Source: a virus. Taken from it: a stretch of DNA of 30,914 nt. The translations under genes and the position numbers were made by a program. The stretch lies in the IMG/VR virus record IMGVR_UViG_3300042429_000429, positions 1-30,914 of that record, one strand, 5' to 3'. Numbering within the stretch: position 1 is the first letter of the stretch; each line of letters begins with the position of its first letter. Under the pieces are notes generated by a model. That model did not search any database, was not told the origin of the DNA, and worked only from the letters and a program-made list of their open reading frames with translations. Positions 1 to 6,762 of this stretch are shown piece by piece.

Positions 1-53
1 CTGAAGATCTTAAAACACTCACCCGTCAAGAACTCCTTGACCTTTTGGAATAA
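1..53 (+). CDS. C-terminal end of an upstream gene (partial)
   Basis: An open frame enters from the left edge (first full codon at 3) and ends at TAA 51-53. The visible residues are EDLKTLTRQELLDLLE, a short acidic, leucine-rich helix of the sort that often closes small phage proteins. The next gene starts 3 nt after the stop, so this is probably part of the same co-directional operon. Too little is visible to assign a function. Confidence 0.55.
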   Translation, partial: EDLKTLTRQELLDLLE

Positions 54-56
54 ACT

Positions 57-299
57 ATGCTGTTTAACTTTGCTACTAAAGACGACATTGAACACGCGTT
101 CGCAGAACTACGTATTGGCATTAGCCGACTTGAAGAAGAGTTAAAGACACTTCAAAGGGATTACTGCGGTCAATATCTAAGAAACATGGAGTTGCAGGAT
201 AAAAATATTCGAAGCGTCCAACACCTCGAAGACCGTATTCTCGACTTAGAGAATCCAAAGCCGAAGAAAAAGAAGTCAGCCGCTAAAGCGAAGAAGTGA
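57..299 (+). CDS. Small coiled-coil protein with a lysine-rich tail
   Basis: This is an 80-residue protein that I do not recognise. Residues ~8-65 form a highly charged, heptad-like helix (repeated Leu/Ile with Glu/Lys), probably a coiled coil. The last ~13 residues are almost all Lys, Ala, Pro and Ser, a basic tail that could contact nucleic acid. The ATG lies 3 nt after the preceding stop, with a weak TTGGAA upstream. The stop codon TGA (297-299) overlaps the GTG of the next small gene. It lies in a run of small genes just before the large terminase, where a small terminase or packaging accessory protein can occur. It is short for a small terminase and lacks an obvious DNA-binding helix-turn-helix, so that role is not claimed. 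Confidence 0.7.
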   Translation: MLFNFATKDDIEHAFAELRIGISRLEEELKTLQRDYCGQYLRNMELQDKNIRSVQHLEDRILDLENPKPKKKKSAAKAKK

Positions 300-475
300 A
301 CTTCAACGACACATGCCAATGGCGGGACAAGAACCCTTATGCCTTTAAGGTGCAGTGCTCCTATCCCGCCGTGTACGTGAAGTTTCCCGTGTCGGAACAC
401 ACGGCACGGTGCTTTCGTTGGCTTCGTGAACGCAAACCCGCACACCTACCGGAAGCACCGTGGAACTTAAAATAA
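296..475 (+). CDS. Small hypothetical protein (GTG start, coupled)
   Basis: This 59-residue frame starts at GTG 296, which overlaps the TGA of the previous gene (GTGA). It ends at TAA 473-475. It contains three cysteines (in DTCQW, VQCSY and ARCFR) and a basic, aromatic C-terminal half (CFRWLRERKP). There is no strong Shine-Dalgarno sequence, so translation probably depends on coupling to the upstream stop. The same GTGA junction recurs at many certain gene boundaries in this window, which is the main reason to call it. The function is unknown. Confidence 0.6.
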   Translation: MNFNDTCQWRDKNPYAFKVQCSYPAVYVKFPVSEHTARCFRWLRERKPAHLPEAPWNLK

Positions 476-564
476 AGACATGCTATTACTGCGGATCACT
501 GTCAGTAATGCACGTATTCAAAACTCCCGTTTGCGCCATGTGCGCGTTTAAGTTGTTTAAATGA
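460..564 (+). CDS. Micro-ORF with CxxC-x13-CxxC zinc-knuckle pattern
   Basis: This is a 34-residue frame from GTG 460 to TGA 562-564. It overlaps the previous gene by 16 nt and shares ATGA with the next gene at 561. The protein has Cys8-x2-Cys11, then Cys25-x2-Cys28, the spacing of a minimal four-cysteine zinc site, with a Lys-rich remainder. A GGAAG sequence at 451-455 lies close upstream of the GTG. It is very short, so the call rests on the tight overlaps at both ends and the regular cysteine pattern. Isolated zinc knuckles of this size occur in phages, but none is identified here by homology. Confidence 0.45.
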   Translation: MELKIKTCYYCGSLSVMHVFKTPVCAMCAFKLFK

Positions 565-755
565 CTACCCTATTTTTAAACCATGTTCAAATGCAGCCCG
601 TCAACGGGTACAATAAAATATCCGCAAATATCTTCAACAAAGAACTAAATCTCTTTAGCTCGTTTTCAATAAAAGCTGAAAACGATGTGTCATTAACTAA
701 GCCGGAGTGGATTGATGCACTGCGTAAAATCATCGAGGACTTAGAAAGAAAATGA
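561..755 (+). CDS. Small hypothetical protein
   Basis: This is a 64-residue protein that I do not recognise. The N-terminal half looks beta-like and Asn/Phe-rich. The C-terminal ~20 residues form a charged amphipathic helix (WIDALRKIIEDLERK). Its ATG overlaps the preceding TGA (ATGA at 561-564), and its own TGA overlaps the next ATG (752-755). It is therefore embedded in a coupled chain of tiny genes leading to the terminase. Base composition is AT-richer than the structural genes downstream. Confidence 0.65.
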   Translation: MTTLFLNHVQMQPVNGYNKISANIFNKELNLFSSFSIKAENDVSLTKPEWIDALRKIIEDLERK

Positions 756-916
756 GTAACTGTCCATACGAGGTGCTTGCGCGCACTATGGAAAAATATG
801 CGGAAATGTCAGAGGCCGAGAAACTGCAATACCAGCACGTAGTTCGATATGCGGCAGCCGCTATTGTTCTTCCTCACACGCACCACGATACCGTAAAAGG
901 ATGGGTCACCGCGTGA
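752..916 (+). CDS. Small hypothetical protein preceding terminase
   Basis: This is a 54-residue frame starting at ATG 752, which overlaps the previous TGA. It has a GAGGA at 735-739 some 12 nt upstream. It ends at TGA 914-916, which overlaps the probable GTG start of the terminase at 913 (GTGA). The sequence is helical and charged (ARTMEKYAEMSEAEKLQYQH), then an Ala-rich stretch and a His-rich end (LPHTHHD). I do not recognise it. Its overlap with the terminase argues that the two are co-translated. Confidence 0.6.
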   Translation: MSNCPYEVLARTMEKYAEMSEAEKLQYQHVVRYAAAAIVLPHTHHDTVKGWVTA

Positions 917-2433
917 GTAAGCACATTAAGTCTGAACTTGCACGGCGGGAGCTGGCGCGACGCGAACTCTTGCCGTACATCTGCTATATGAAGCCCGATT
1001 ATAAAGTCGGTTGGTTTCATAAGCAGCTATCTGAAATTATGGATGCTTTTGTGGAAGCGGTGAACCGTAAAGGATCGCCACGCATTATATTATCCGTTGC
1101 GCCTCGCGTAGGTAAATCAACCGCCGTATCCGAGTACTTGCCGACGTATATCCTTGGCAAGAATCCCAAGGCGGAAATCGTAGCAGCTACCTACAACCAG
1201 GATCTCGCTAACAGCTTTGGTCGCAAAGTCCGCGACATTCTACAGAATCCACAATACCTGGATTTGTTTAACGTTGAACTCGATACGCAAGCGCAGTCCG
1301 TTAGCTACGTTCGTTTAAGTAAAGGCGGTAGCTACTACGCGGTAGGCGCTGGTGGTTCGCTCACGGGGCGCGGTGCAGACGTTATGATCATCGACGACCC
1401 CGTTAAAGATCGCGAAGCGGCAGACTCTCCCGTTGAATCGGAAAAGCTGTGGGAGTGGTATTCATCCACGGCCCGCACACGTATGTTGCCCGGTGGCGGC
1501 ATTATTATTGTGATGACTCGCTGGGCTACTGACGATCTAGCCGGACGGCTCATTGATCAAGCTAACCGCGATCCAGATGCAGACCAATGGAAGATCGTGA
1601 ACTTCCCCGCCCTTGCTGAACAAGACGAAGATTTTCGCAAAAAAGGCGAAGCACTACACCCCGAACGGTACGACCGCGATGCCTACCTGCGATTAAAAGC
1701 CTCCATTCAACCCCGAGATTGGGCCTCGCTCTATTGCGGTAAGCCCTACGTAGAGGGTGGTAATTTCTTCTCGCAAGACACGGTAAGGTACTACAAGGAC
1801 AAGCCCGCAGAGCTGACATGGTTGATTGGCGTGGACTACGCAACGTCGGCTTCTAAGAAATCAGACAAGAGCGCCATTGTACCAATGGGTGTTGATTACG
1901 AAGGAAACGTTTATATCGGGGAGGACTTCTTCTACGATAACGTCGACCCCTGGGACGCCGTAGTTCGTACCATCGCCCTTGCCAAGAAGTACGAGGCACG
2001 CGACCTTGCAGGCGAATCTGGACCCATTCAGAACACTATGGGGCCTATCTTTTCCCGTGTGCAAGAAGAGCAGCATTGGTATGTGACCGTCTCCAAGAAC
2101 GTACGTCGATCTTCCAAGGCCGTGGCGTCTCTTGGCATGAAGGCGCTGATGTTCAACGGTAAGCTCCATTTCCCCGATACGCCACGCATGCGTAACGAAA
2201 TCATACCCGAGCTACTGGCATTCGACCCCAAGGTTGACCGTGGCGGCGACGATTTCATCGACGGAATAGTCAATGGATGTTTACTCATTGAATCCATCGG
2301 ACGCCCCCTCCCACCCGCACCACCACCCCCAAAATGGCGTACAGACCCAGGAGCGGTCTACGGGGCGGACGTGTTCAAAAAGAAAAAGGGCGGGTCTGCA
2401 ACCATCCCCGGATTACGGAGTAATAAATGGTGA
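913..2433 (+). CDS. terL: Phage terminase, large subunit
   Basis: This is the packaging motor. It docks on the portal, hydrolyses ATP to pump DNA into the prohead, and cuts the concatemer. Numbering from the upstream ATG at 901, the Walker A-like loop is at ~66-74 (VAPRVGKST), Walker B at ~161-167 (VMIIDDP) and the coupling motif III at ~204-216 (VMTRWATDDLAGR). The RNase H-like nuclease domain begins near 308, with metal-ligand candidates Asp312, Glu372 and the Asp450/451/454 cluster. Length and motif order fit the family with the terminase_6C-type nuclease. I prefer GTG 913. It overlaps the preceding TGA as GTGA and leaves AAAGGA (896-901) upstream, whereas ATG 901 would sit directly on that Shine-Dalgarno sequence. 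A proline run (PLPPAPPPPKW) lies near the C-terminus. No small terminase subunit is recognisable in the window; it may lie upstream. Confidence 0.96.
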   Translation: MSKHIKSELARRELARRELLPYICYMKPDYKVGWFHKQLSEIMDAFVEAVNRKGSPRIILSVAPRVGKSTAVSEYLPTYILGKNPKAEIVAATYNQDLANSFGRKVRDILQNPQYLDLFNVELDTQAQSVSYVRLSKGGSYYAVGAGGSLTGRGADVMIIDDPVKDREAADSPVESEKLWEWYSSTARTRMLPGGGIIIVMTRWATDDLAGRLIDQANRDPDADQWKIVNFPALAEQDEDFRKKGEALHPERYDRDAYLRLKASIQPRDWASLYCGKPYVEGGNFFSQDTVRYYKDKPAELTWLIGVDYATSASKKSDKSAIVPMGVDYEGNVYIGEDFFYDNVDPWDAVVRTIALAKKYEARDLAGESGPIQNTMGPIFSRVQEEQHWYVTVSKNVRRSSKAVASLGMKALMFNGKLHFPDTPRMRNEIIPELLAFDPKVDRGGDDFIDGIVNGCLLIESIGRPLPPAPPPPKWRTDPGAVYGADVFKKKKGGSATIPGLRSNKW

Positions 2434-2440
2434 GTGACAC

Positions 2441-2503
2441 GGTAACGTAGACACCCACTAAGCTGTAGTAGCGGATTTTTTTCTGCTATATAGTCACGTT
2501 ACC
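2441..2503 (+). promoter_or_regulatory. Nested inverted repeats in the leader after terL
   Basis: The 91-nt non-coding gap between terL and the next gene is structured. The outer arms GGTAACGT(A)GAC (2441-2452) and GTCACGTTACC (2493-2503) pair over 11 bp with one bulged A. Inside, TAGCGGA (2469-2475) pairs with TCTGCTA (2482-2488), including one G-U pair, around a six-T loop. The T-run is in the loop, not after the stem, so this does not look like an ordinary intrinsic terminator. It could be a 5' leader that protects or regulates the mRNA of the strongly codon-biased gene that follows. The role is inferred. Confidence 0.5.
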
Positions 2504-2524
2504 CCCTAACCCTAGGTTTACACC

Positions 2525-3115
2525 ATGGCCCTCAATGCTCCTGTGCCCAATCTGGTCACTACCATTCCCCTCTTTTCGGCTGCTGCCCCTGTCTGGTCGC
2601 GCCGTATCAACGGTATCGTCGCCGGTCAGCCGACGGCTGCTAACTCAACCGGTGCCGCTACCCTGTACGGCGTCTGGCACCCCGGCACGCAGAATGCCGC
2701 GCGCGTGTTCCGTTTTCCCGGCGACGGTAGCACCGTTGCGTTCACCCTGCCTACCGCCGCAACCGGCGTTACCTACCCGACTACCGCTGCCGCGTCGTTG
2801 ACCGTGATCAACTACCTTGAAGCGATTGCGATGACCTTCGCTCCTCAGTTCGCCCTTAACGCTGTCGTTCGTCAGCGCATGGGTTCGGATGCTACTCCGA
2901 CCGGTACGCAGTGGAAGATCAACGGAACGACCGTTACCTTTGGTACCGCCCCCGTTGCTGGTCAGACCGTTGAGATTCTGATCCCTGATCCGGCTACCAT
3001 CGCCCAGCTCCCTGGCGCGGCGCTCACCGCCAATACGCAGGTTCTGATCACTCCTCGTGATTTCAGCACTGCTGGCGTTGCTGCTGTGGTCCTGAGCACT
3101 GTTGGCTCGCGGTAA
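2525..3115 (+). CDS. Putative virion protein (decoration/fibre-like)
   Basis: This is a 196-residue, Ala/Thr/Val-rich, almost wholly beta-predicted protein with very few charged residues. Residues ~62-75 read RFPGDGSTVAFTLP, like the GDGST-F-LP module common in phage tail-fibre and virion surface proteins. A later WKINGTTVTFGTAPVAGQ stretch continues that module. Codon choice (ACC, GGC/GGT, CTG, CGT) resembles that of the major capsid gene, which suggests abundant expression. It follows the structured leader at 2441-2503. The stop TAA is followed after one codon by the GTG of the next gene in the same frame. I take it to be a structural surface or fibre-base protein; a capsid decoration role is possible but unproved. 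Confidence 0.65.
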   Translation: MALNAPVPNLVTTIPLFSAAAPVWSRRINGIVAGQPTAANSTGAATLYGVWHPGTQNAARVFRFPGDGSTVAFTLPTAATGVTYPTTAAASLTVINYLEAIAMTFAPQFALNAVVRQRMGSDATPTGTQWKINGTTVTFGTAPVAGQTVEILIPDPATIAQLPGAALTANTQVLITPRDFSTAGVAAVVLSTVGSR

Positions 3116-3118
3116 TTC

Positions 3119-3661
3119 GTGAACGACGCTCGCTTTCAGCAAACGGCCCACGGCTTTACAAAGCTTACGGCGGTACGCTCGGAAGCGGGCGCATGGCGAC
3201 GTTGCGTGGCGGGGGAAGCCCCGCACGCAATCGTTGCTCGTGTCATGGGTCTCGACACGTTTTCTATTGTTACCAATGGCGAACTTGACGGACTCGACTC
3301 CCTCACCGCAGGTGCTACCTATGGCGTCGGAACCAACGGTGATCTCCAAGTAGGGCTTTCCCCTACCGTTGCTCGCGTAGTTCGCAGTACCGCAATCCTT
3401 GTCGATCTCAGTATCGCAACCGCCTCAAACGCTTCCGATTTGTCGGCTATCAATGCGGCAATCGCTGCTCTACAAACCGCTATAGCGCAAACGGTCATCG
3501 TTGCTGGAGGGCCTACCGGCTCAGCAAACACGGTACCGGTCATTACGTATGACGCTAAAGGTAGGTTGACGGAGGTCACTACCGCTACTATAACGGCCTC
3601 GTCTATTGGAGCCGTGTCCTCTGCACAGGCTCGTCAATATGCTTGGAGCGTGGCGTCATGA
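3119..3661 (+). CDS. Fibre-like virion protein (GTG start)
   Basis: This is a 180-residue protein from GTG 3119, three bases after the previous stop and in the same frame, with no good Shine-Dalgarno sequence. Translation may therefore rely on re-initiation or readthrough. Residues ~45-100 form a beta-rich domain (SIVTNGELDGL, GVGTNGDLQVGLSPTVARVV). A helical neck with an INAAIAALQTAIAQ heptad pattern follows. The C-terminal portion, with VITYDAKGRLTEVTTATIT, carries the DAKGR-T motif typical of phage fibre shafts. It overlaps the next fibre gene by ATGA at 3658-3661. Likely a short fibre or fibre adaptor. Confidence 0.65.
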   Translation: MNDARFQQTAHGFTKLTAVRSEAGAWRRCVAGEAPHAIVARVMGLDTFSIVTNGELDGLDSLTAGATYGVGTNGDLQVGLSPTVARVVRSTAILVDLSIATASNASDLSAINAAIAALQTAIAQTVIVAGGPTGSANTVPVITYDAKGRLTEVTTATITASSIGAVSSAQARQYAWSVAS

Positions 3662-5193
3662 TGATTCTTTCGGGCACTAAGACCCTGACCGCATCGTTAG
3701 CTGCTGCACCCGCAACCACGCAGCCGACTTTTGTTGTCGCGTACGCTGAAGTGAACGCGACACAGGTTACCGAAGACACCAACGAAGTCACTGCTACCGG
3801 AACCACTCCCGTAACGGTGCTTTCCTTCCCCGCCGCAGGCTTTCGCCGCGTCATCAAGAGCTTATTTGTAACCAATTTGGACACGGTACCTACCACGGTA
3901 ACGGTGTTTATTAACGGATTTCCTGCCGGAAAAGCTACTATTGGGTCCGGTTTGAGCGTTGATCTGGCTTCTTCCACGGCTATCCCTGTTTCGCAAGGTC
4001 AAGTCGCTACCGCCACCCTGATGGGTAACAACAGCGGGGTGAGTAATCTACCGTTCGCGTTGTCGGCTACCGCGTCGCTCACGTTACTCGGTATTCCCGG
4101 ACTGCAAACGTCGGGCATCACCGGAAACTTGACACTTTCCAAGACGGGAACTACGGCTCGCACCCAAACCGCCCGCGACGCCAGCGGGAACCTGTGCTTG
4201 GATACGGTTGACAACAATTTTGCCACTATTCAGACGATTGACTTGAGCAGCGGTACCCTCCCGGCGATGGTAAACCCAGCTGCCACCAGTCTGCGAATTG
4301 CTGACGGTCGCGTTCAAGAATTTATCTCGTTTGCAAATACCGGGCAACTGCGCATCGCCAGATGTGCCGATGGCACGCGAGCCGTGCCGACTGCGGTGCC
4401 TAATGGTCGCGGTTTCATCGTCGATCAAGTCAACGGCTACGATGGGTCGGCATGGGTCATCGGTCCCAACGTCTATGGGGTGTTTGCCGATGGCCTTTGG
4501 ACTGCCACTAATCGCGGTACATACACGGCCTTTAGTGGCATTCCCAACGGAAGCACAACGGGCGCCGAATGTATGCGCTTACAAAACGGCTGCCAAACCC
4601 TCGGCGGAATCGCAGCAGTATCAGGCAACGGCCTCATTCAGCTCGCCAGCGGCACGACTAAGGCGAATGGGATTGCGTTTGGCGATTGGATCGTCCACCG
4701 CGTTGGCGCTACCGATTTTAATTTTTCTCCTGCTGCCGCCACTGACGGTTATGTCAGAGTGGTCAGAAGCAGCGGCGAAACGCTGGCGCTTGGGGCGGCA
4801 AGTGGCGTATGCGTAGTTCGGGCAGCTTCTGCGCACCCCCTATGGATTGGGGCGAATGGTGGAACCGCCATCACCATCGACACGTCGCAAGGCGTCACCA
4901 CCGCAGCAGCAAACTACGTCAAGGTTCGTTCGGTCGCAGCCTCAGCTGGAACGACTACACTCAATGGGACCGACGACACCGCAATCCTAACTGGTGCGGC
5001 AATCCACACGTTCACGCTCCCTGCGGCAGCGAACGGTCGGCGCTTATTCATCAAGAACCGTTCGAGTCTTGCGCTGACCGTGAATCGCGCCGGGGCGGAC
5101 ACCATTGATGGATTGACCACTATCGCCGTGGCTACCGGAACCGCAAAAATCCTCATCGCTAACGGCACCGATTGGTGTGTTTGGAACGCATAA
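3658..5193 (+). CDS. Tail fibre / receptor-binding protein
   Basis: This is a 511-residue protein. I start it at ATG 3658, which overlaps the previous TGA (ATGA) and has GGAG at 3645-3648. An upstream TTG at 3643 is in frame but less likely. An N-terminal beta domain (~1-140) includes RRVIKSLFVTN and TVTVFINGFPAG. It is followed by repeated glycine- and Asn-rich beta segments (NLTLSKTG, RDASGNLCLDT, GANGGTAITIDTSQGV). The last ~60 residues match the common phage fibre tip pattern: LPAAANGRRLFIKN, then ADTIDG and a closing ILIANGTDWCVWNA. Such proteins bind cell-surface polysaccharide or protein receptors. No enzymatic motif is visible. It is directly followed at 5194 by a small gene in the usual position of a fibre chaperone. 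Confidence 0.8.
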   Translation: MMILSGTKTLTASLAAAPATTQPTFVVAYAEVNATQVTEDTNEVTATGTTPVTVLSFPAAGFRRVIKSLFVTNLDTVPTTVTVFINGFPAGKATIGSGLSVDLASSTAIPVSQGQVATATLMGNNSGVSNLPFALSATASLTLLGIPGLQTSGITGNLTLSKTGTTARTQTARDASGNLCLDTVDNNFATIQTIDLSSGTLPAMVNPAATSLRIADGRVQEFISFANTGQLRIARCADGTRAVPTAVPNGRGFIVDQVNGYDGSAWVIGPNVYGVFADGLWTATNRGTYTAFSGIPNGSTTGAECMRLQNGCQTLGGIAAVSGNGLIQLASGTTKANGIAFGDWIVHRVGATDFNFSPAAATDGYVRVVRSSGETLALGAASGVCVVRAASAHPLWIGANGGTAITIDTSQGVTTAAANYVKVRSVAASAGTTTLNGTDDTAILTGAAIHTFTLPAAANGRRLFIKNRSSLALTVNRAGADTIDGLTTIAVATGTAKILIANGTDWCVWNA

Positions 5194-5577
5194 ATGATTA
5201 CCGACCTCATTAGCTTACAAGACGCCATTGCGTTAGCGCAATCGGTTCCTGACTACTACAACGAGGACGGCGCAAAACGGCAAGCCGAGGCGATCGAGAT
5301 TGTCCGGATTCGCGCCCCTATTGCCGATGTCGGAGAGACGCAGGCCAGCGATTCTTGGCGGATTCAGATCCCCCGTACAAAGCTATGGTCGCTTCCGAAT
5401 GGTGACAAGATAAGCCAAGGCATGGCAAGCCACACCAATAAGCTAGAGCAGGTCTACACGCAGAGCGTCGTTATTAACGACGTGCGTATCCCCGTGATCC
5501 TAGCACAGGCGATTCTTGGCGCGTATTTCGTTGCCCTTGAAAAAGGCGAAATCATTCCTACTGCGGTGGAATCGTGA
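5194..5577 (+). CDS. Hypothetical protein after tail fibre
   Basis: This is a 127-residue protein abutting the fibre stop (TAA then ATG), with GGAA about 9 nt upstream. It mixes helical and beta segments: an N-terminal helix (SLQDAIALAQSV), a central Arg-rich strand region (IVRIRAPIADVG, SWRIQIPRTKLW) and a C-terminal helix (ILAQAILGAYFVALEKGE). I do not recognise a family. Its position immediately downstream of a receptor-binding protein is where fibre-assembly chaperones are commonly found, so that is a candidate role from context only. Confidence 0.65.
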   Translation: MITDLISLQDAIALAQSVPDYYNEDGAKRQAEAIEIVRIRAPIADVGETQASDSWRIQIPRTKLWSLPNGDKISQGMASHTNKLEQVYTQSVVINDVRIPVILAQAILGAYFVALEKGEIIPTAVES

Positions 5578-5813
5578 AGATATTAGCGTATTTGACTCGC
5601 GTTGGCTCTGCTTCAAGCCAGCTTGCAAACGTCATTTTCCTTGGCGGAACTCCAAATGAGTCCATTAGCGGGAGAAGCTATCGTCGGCAATGGTGGATTC
5701 GTCGCCCTATTGACGCTGTGTTAGGACGCAATCATTGCAAAAATTCGTACGTGCAGGACGCTGTAGACGCGGTAGATTACCTCTATGAGTATAGTTACCA
5801 TGACGCCGTTTGA
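5574..5813 (+). CDS. Small conserved phage protein near lysis genes
   Basis: This is a 79-residue protein from GTG 5574, overlapping the previous TGA (GTGA). The pattern SQLANVIFLGGTPNESISGR, then SYRRQWWIRRPIDAVLG and NHCKNSY, resembles a small phage family that I recall as 'N-x-x-x-GG-x-P-(D/N)-E-(S/T)-hydrophobic-S-x-R-(A/S)-(Y/W)'. That family is usually found beside lysis genes. The biochemical role of the family is not known to me. The N-terminal ~25 residues are moderately hydrophobic, so membrane association is possible. It overlaps the next small gene by 14 nt. Confidence 0.7.
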   Translation: MKILAYLTRVGSASSQLANVIFLGGTPNESISGRSYRRQWWIRRPIDAVLGRNHCKNSYVQDAVDAVDYLYEYSYHDAV

Positions 5814-5949
5814 AGCCCTGGGCATTTTAGACCAAGCTGCAAGCATGGCTCCTGGGAACAGGCGTGATCATCTCACCATTCAACAAGCCGTGGAAGAGCT
5901 CAGACGGTTTATTGTCGAAAACAAGAAAGAAGAAGACGGCCATGGCTGA
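5800..5949 (+). CDS. Small helical protein
   Basis: This is a 49-residue frame starting at ATG 5800; an in-frame ATG at 5785 would give 54 residues. It ends at TGA 5947-5949. It overlaps the gene before by 14 nt and the next by 8 nt. The sequence is a single helical unit (FEALGILDQAASMAPGNRRD, then IQQAVEELRRFIVENKKEED). It resembles the short 'AL-x-x-L-x-x-A-x-x-x-AP-x-x-R-x-(D/E)H-x-x-x-Q-x-AV-x-x-L' proteins that lie in phage lysis regions. No catalytic motif is visible. Confidence 0.6.
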   Translation: MTPFEALGILDQAASMAPGNRRDHLTIQQAVEELRRFIVENKKEEDGHG

Positions 5950-6295
5950 CACGATCATTTCAACAGAAGTCGTCATTGCCGGATTTGTTGCACTTGGTGG
6001 CGCTATCGTGTGGCTTGCCCATAAGTGGGACGCAGGCAACACGCGCTGCGAAGAGCGTAGCAATATGCTGCATCGTGAACTCGGAAGCCTTCGCGATTGG
6101 ACGCAATCCAAAATGCTCGAGGCGTTACAGGAAAACACCAAGGCGCTTCGCCGGCTTAAATACGAAGTTCGCGACTTAGATCCGTCGGACGCCGTCCATA
6201 ACGAGACTGAATCGGATCTGGTCCCGGTGGTTGTTGAGATGCCAGAACGGCGCAATCGCGGATCTATCTCGGGGCAAGTGAGAAAAGTACAGTGA
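5942..6295 (+). CDS. Single-pass membrane protein (holin or i-spanin-like candidate)
   Basis: This is a 117-residue protein starting at ATG 5942. A longer reading starts upstream without support from ribosome-binding sequence. One N-terminal transmembrane segment spans ~9-29 (VVIAGFVALGGAIVWLAHKW). It is followed by a Cys (NTRCEER) and a long amphipathic helix (~35-77, HRELGSLRDWTQ, MLEALQENTKALRRL), then a disordered, Arg-ending tail. One N-terminal membrane anchor plus a coiled coil fits either a one-pass holin-like protein or an inner-membrane spanin. The TGA overlaps the GTG of the lipoprotein gene at 6292. It belongs to the lysis block by context; the exact role is undecided. Confidence 0.6.
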   Translation: MADTIISTEVVIAGFVALGGAIVWLAHKWDAGNTRCEERSNMLHRELGSLRDWTQSKMLEALQENTKALRRLKYEVRDLDPSDAVHNETESDLVPVVVEMPERRNRGSISGQVRKVQ

Positions 6296-6762
6296 AAATC
6301 ATACTGCTTTTGCTATCGTTGCTTGCTACGGGCTGCGCATCGCGAGGCACGGCAAACGGAACTCGGCATATTGTAGAAAGAAAGCAGACCGCTGTTGTCA
6401 TTCCAGCTACGGTAGAAGCACCTGCTCAAATAGTCCCACTAATCGAAACGACCGAAACGTGGGAGGATACCGAATCGCGCTACGAAGAGATCGCAGGCCC
6501 CGATCTTAAACAGATCGCGCCTGCTGTTGCGGCGCTGTCGTCCGCTGCGGCAACTGGTGTCACCGGAGGAACGGGGCTACTTGCTGTTTTTACCACCGTG
6601 GCAACCGGGCTATTGGCATACGGAGCGCGAGAAGTCCTGGCGCGAAAAGACCAGAATAAGCAAGCCGCAGACGCGCAGCAGCGTATTGACTACCTCAAGC
6701 AGCAGCGAGACGAAGCCGCAGCACGCGCCGAAGCGTACGCCTTGAAGCTACCGCCATCTTAA
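6292..6762 (+). CDS. Lipobox protein with internal TM segment (unimolecular spanin candidate)
   Basis: This is a 156-residue protein from GTG 6292, overlapping the preceding TGA (GTGA). It begins with a lipoprotein signal (MKIILLLLSLLATGC). The lipidated residue would be Cys15, followed by Ala-Ser rather than Asp, which favours outer-membrane sorting. Residues ~16-80 form a short periplasmic domain. Residues ~84-110 are hydrophobic (GLLAVFTTVATGLLAYGA), with basic residues immediately after (REVLARKDQNK). A coiled tail follows (QQRIDYLKQQRDEAAARAEA). An outer-membrane lipid anchor plus an inner-membrane TM in one chain is the topology of unimolecular spanins such as phage T1 gp11. The 46-residue cytoplasmic tail is longer than expected. 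It could instead be the lipoprotein partner of the preceding gene. Confidence 0.6.
   Translation: MKIILLLLSLLATGCASRGTANGTRHIVERKQTAVVIPATVEAPAQIVPLIETTETWEDTESRYEEIAGPDLKQIAPAVAALSSAAATGVTGGTGLLAVFTTVATGLLAYGAREVLARKDQNKQAADAQQRIDYLKQQRDEAAARAEAYALKLPPS

Noticed and set aside
901-912. ATG 901 as terminase start
   Set aside because: It directly abuts the AAAGGA Shine-Dalgarno sequence, whereas GTG 913 has usable spacing and the GTGA overlap seen at other boundaries; kept only as an alternative.
2330-2360. Proline run near the terminase C-terminus as a regulatory pause
   Set aside because: The PPAPPPP stretch is real, but polyproline tails are common and nothing links it to regulation here.
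2461-2490. Intrinsic terminator behind terL
   Set aside because: The T-run lies in the loop between the stem arms rather than after the stem, so it lacks the normal terminator layout.
2645-3349. 234-residue open frame on the - strand
   Set aside because: It is antisense to two coupled virion genes with better coding character, and runs across their junction; treated as a shadow.
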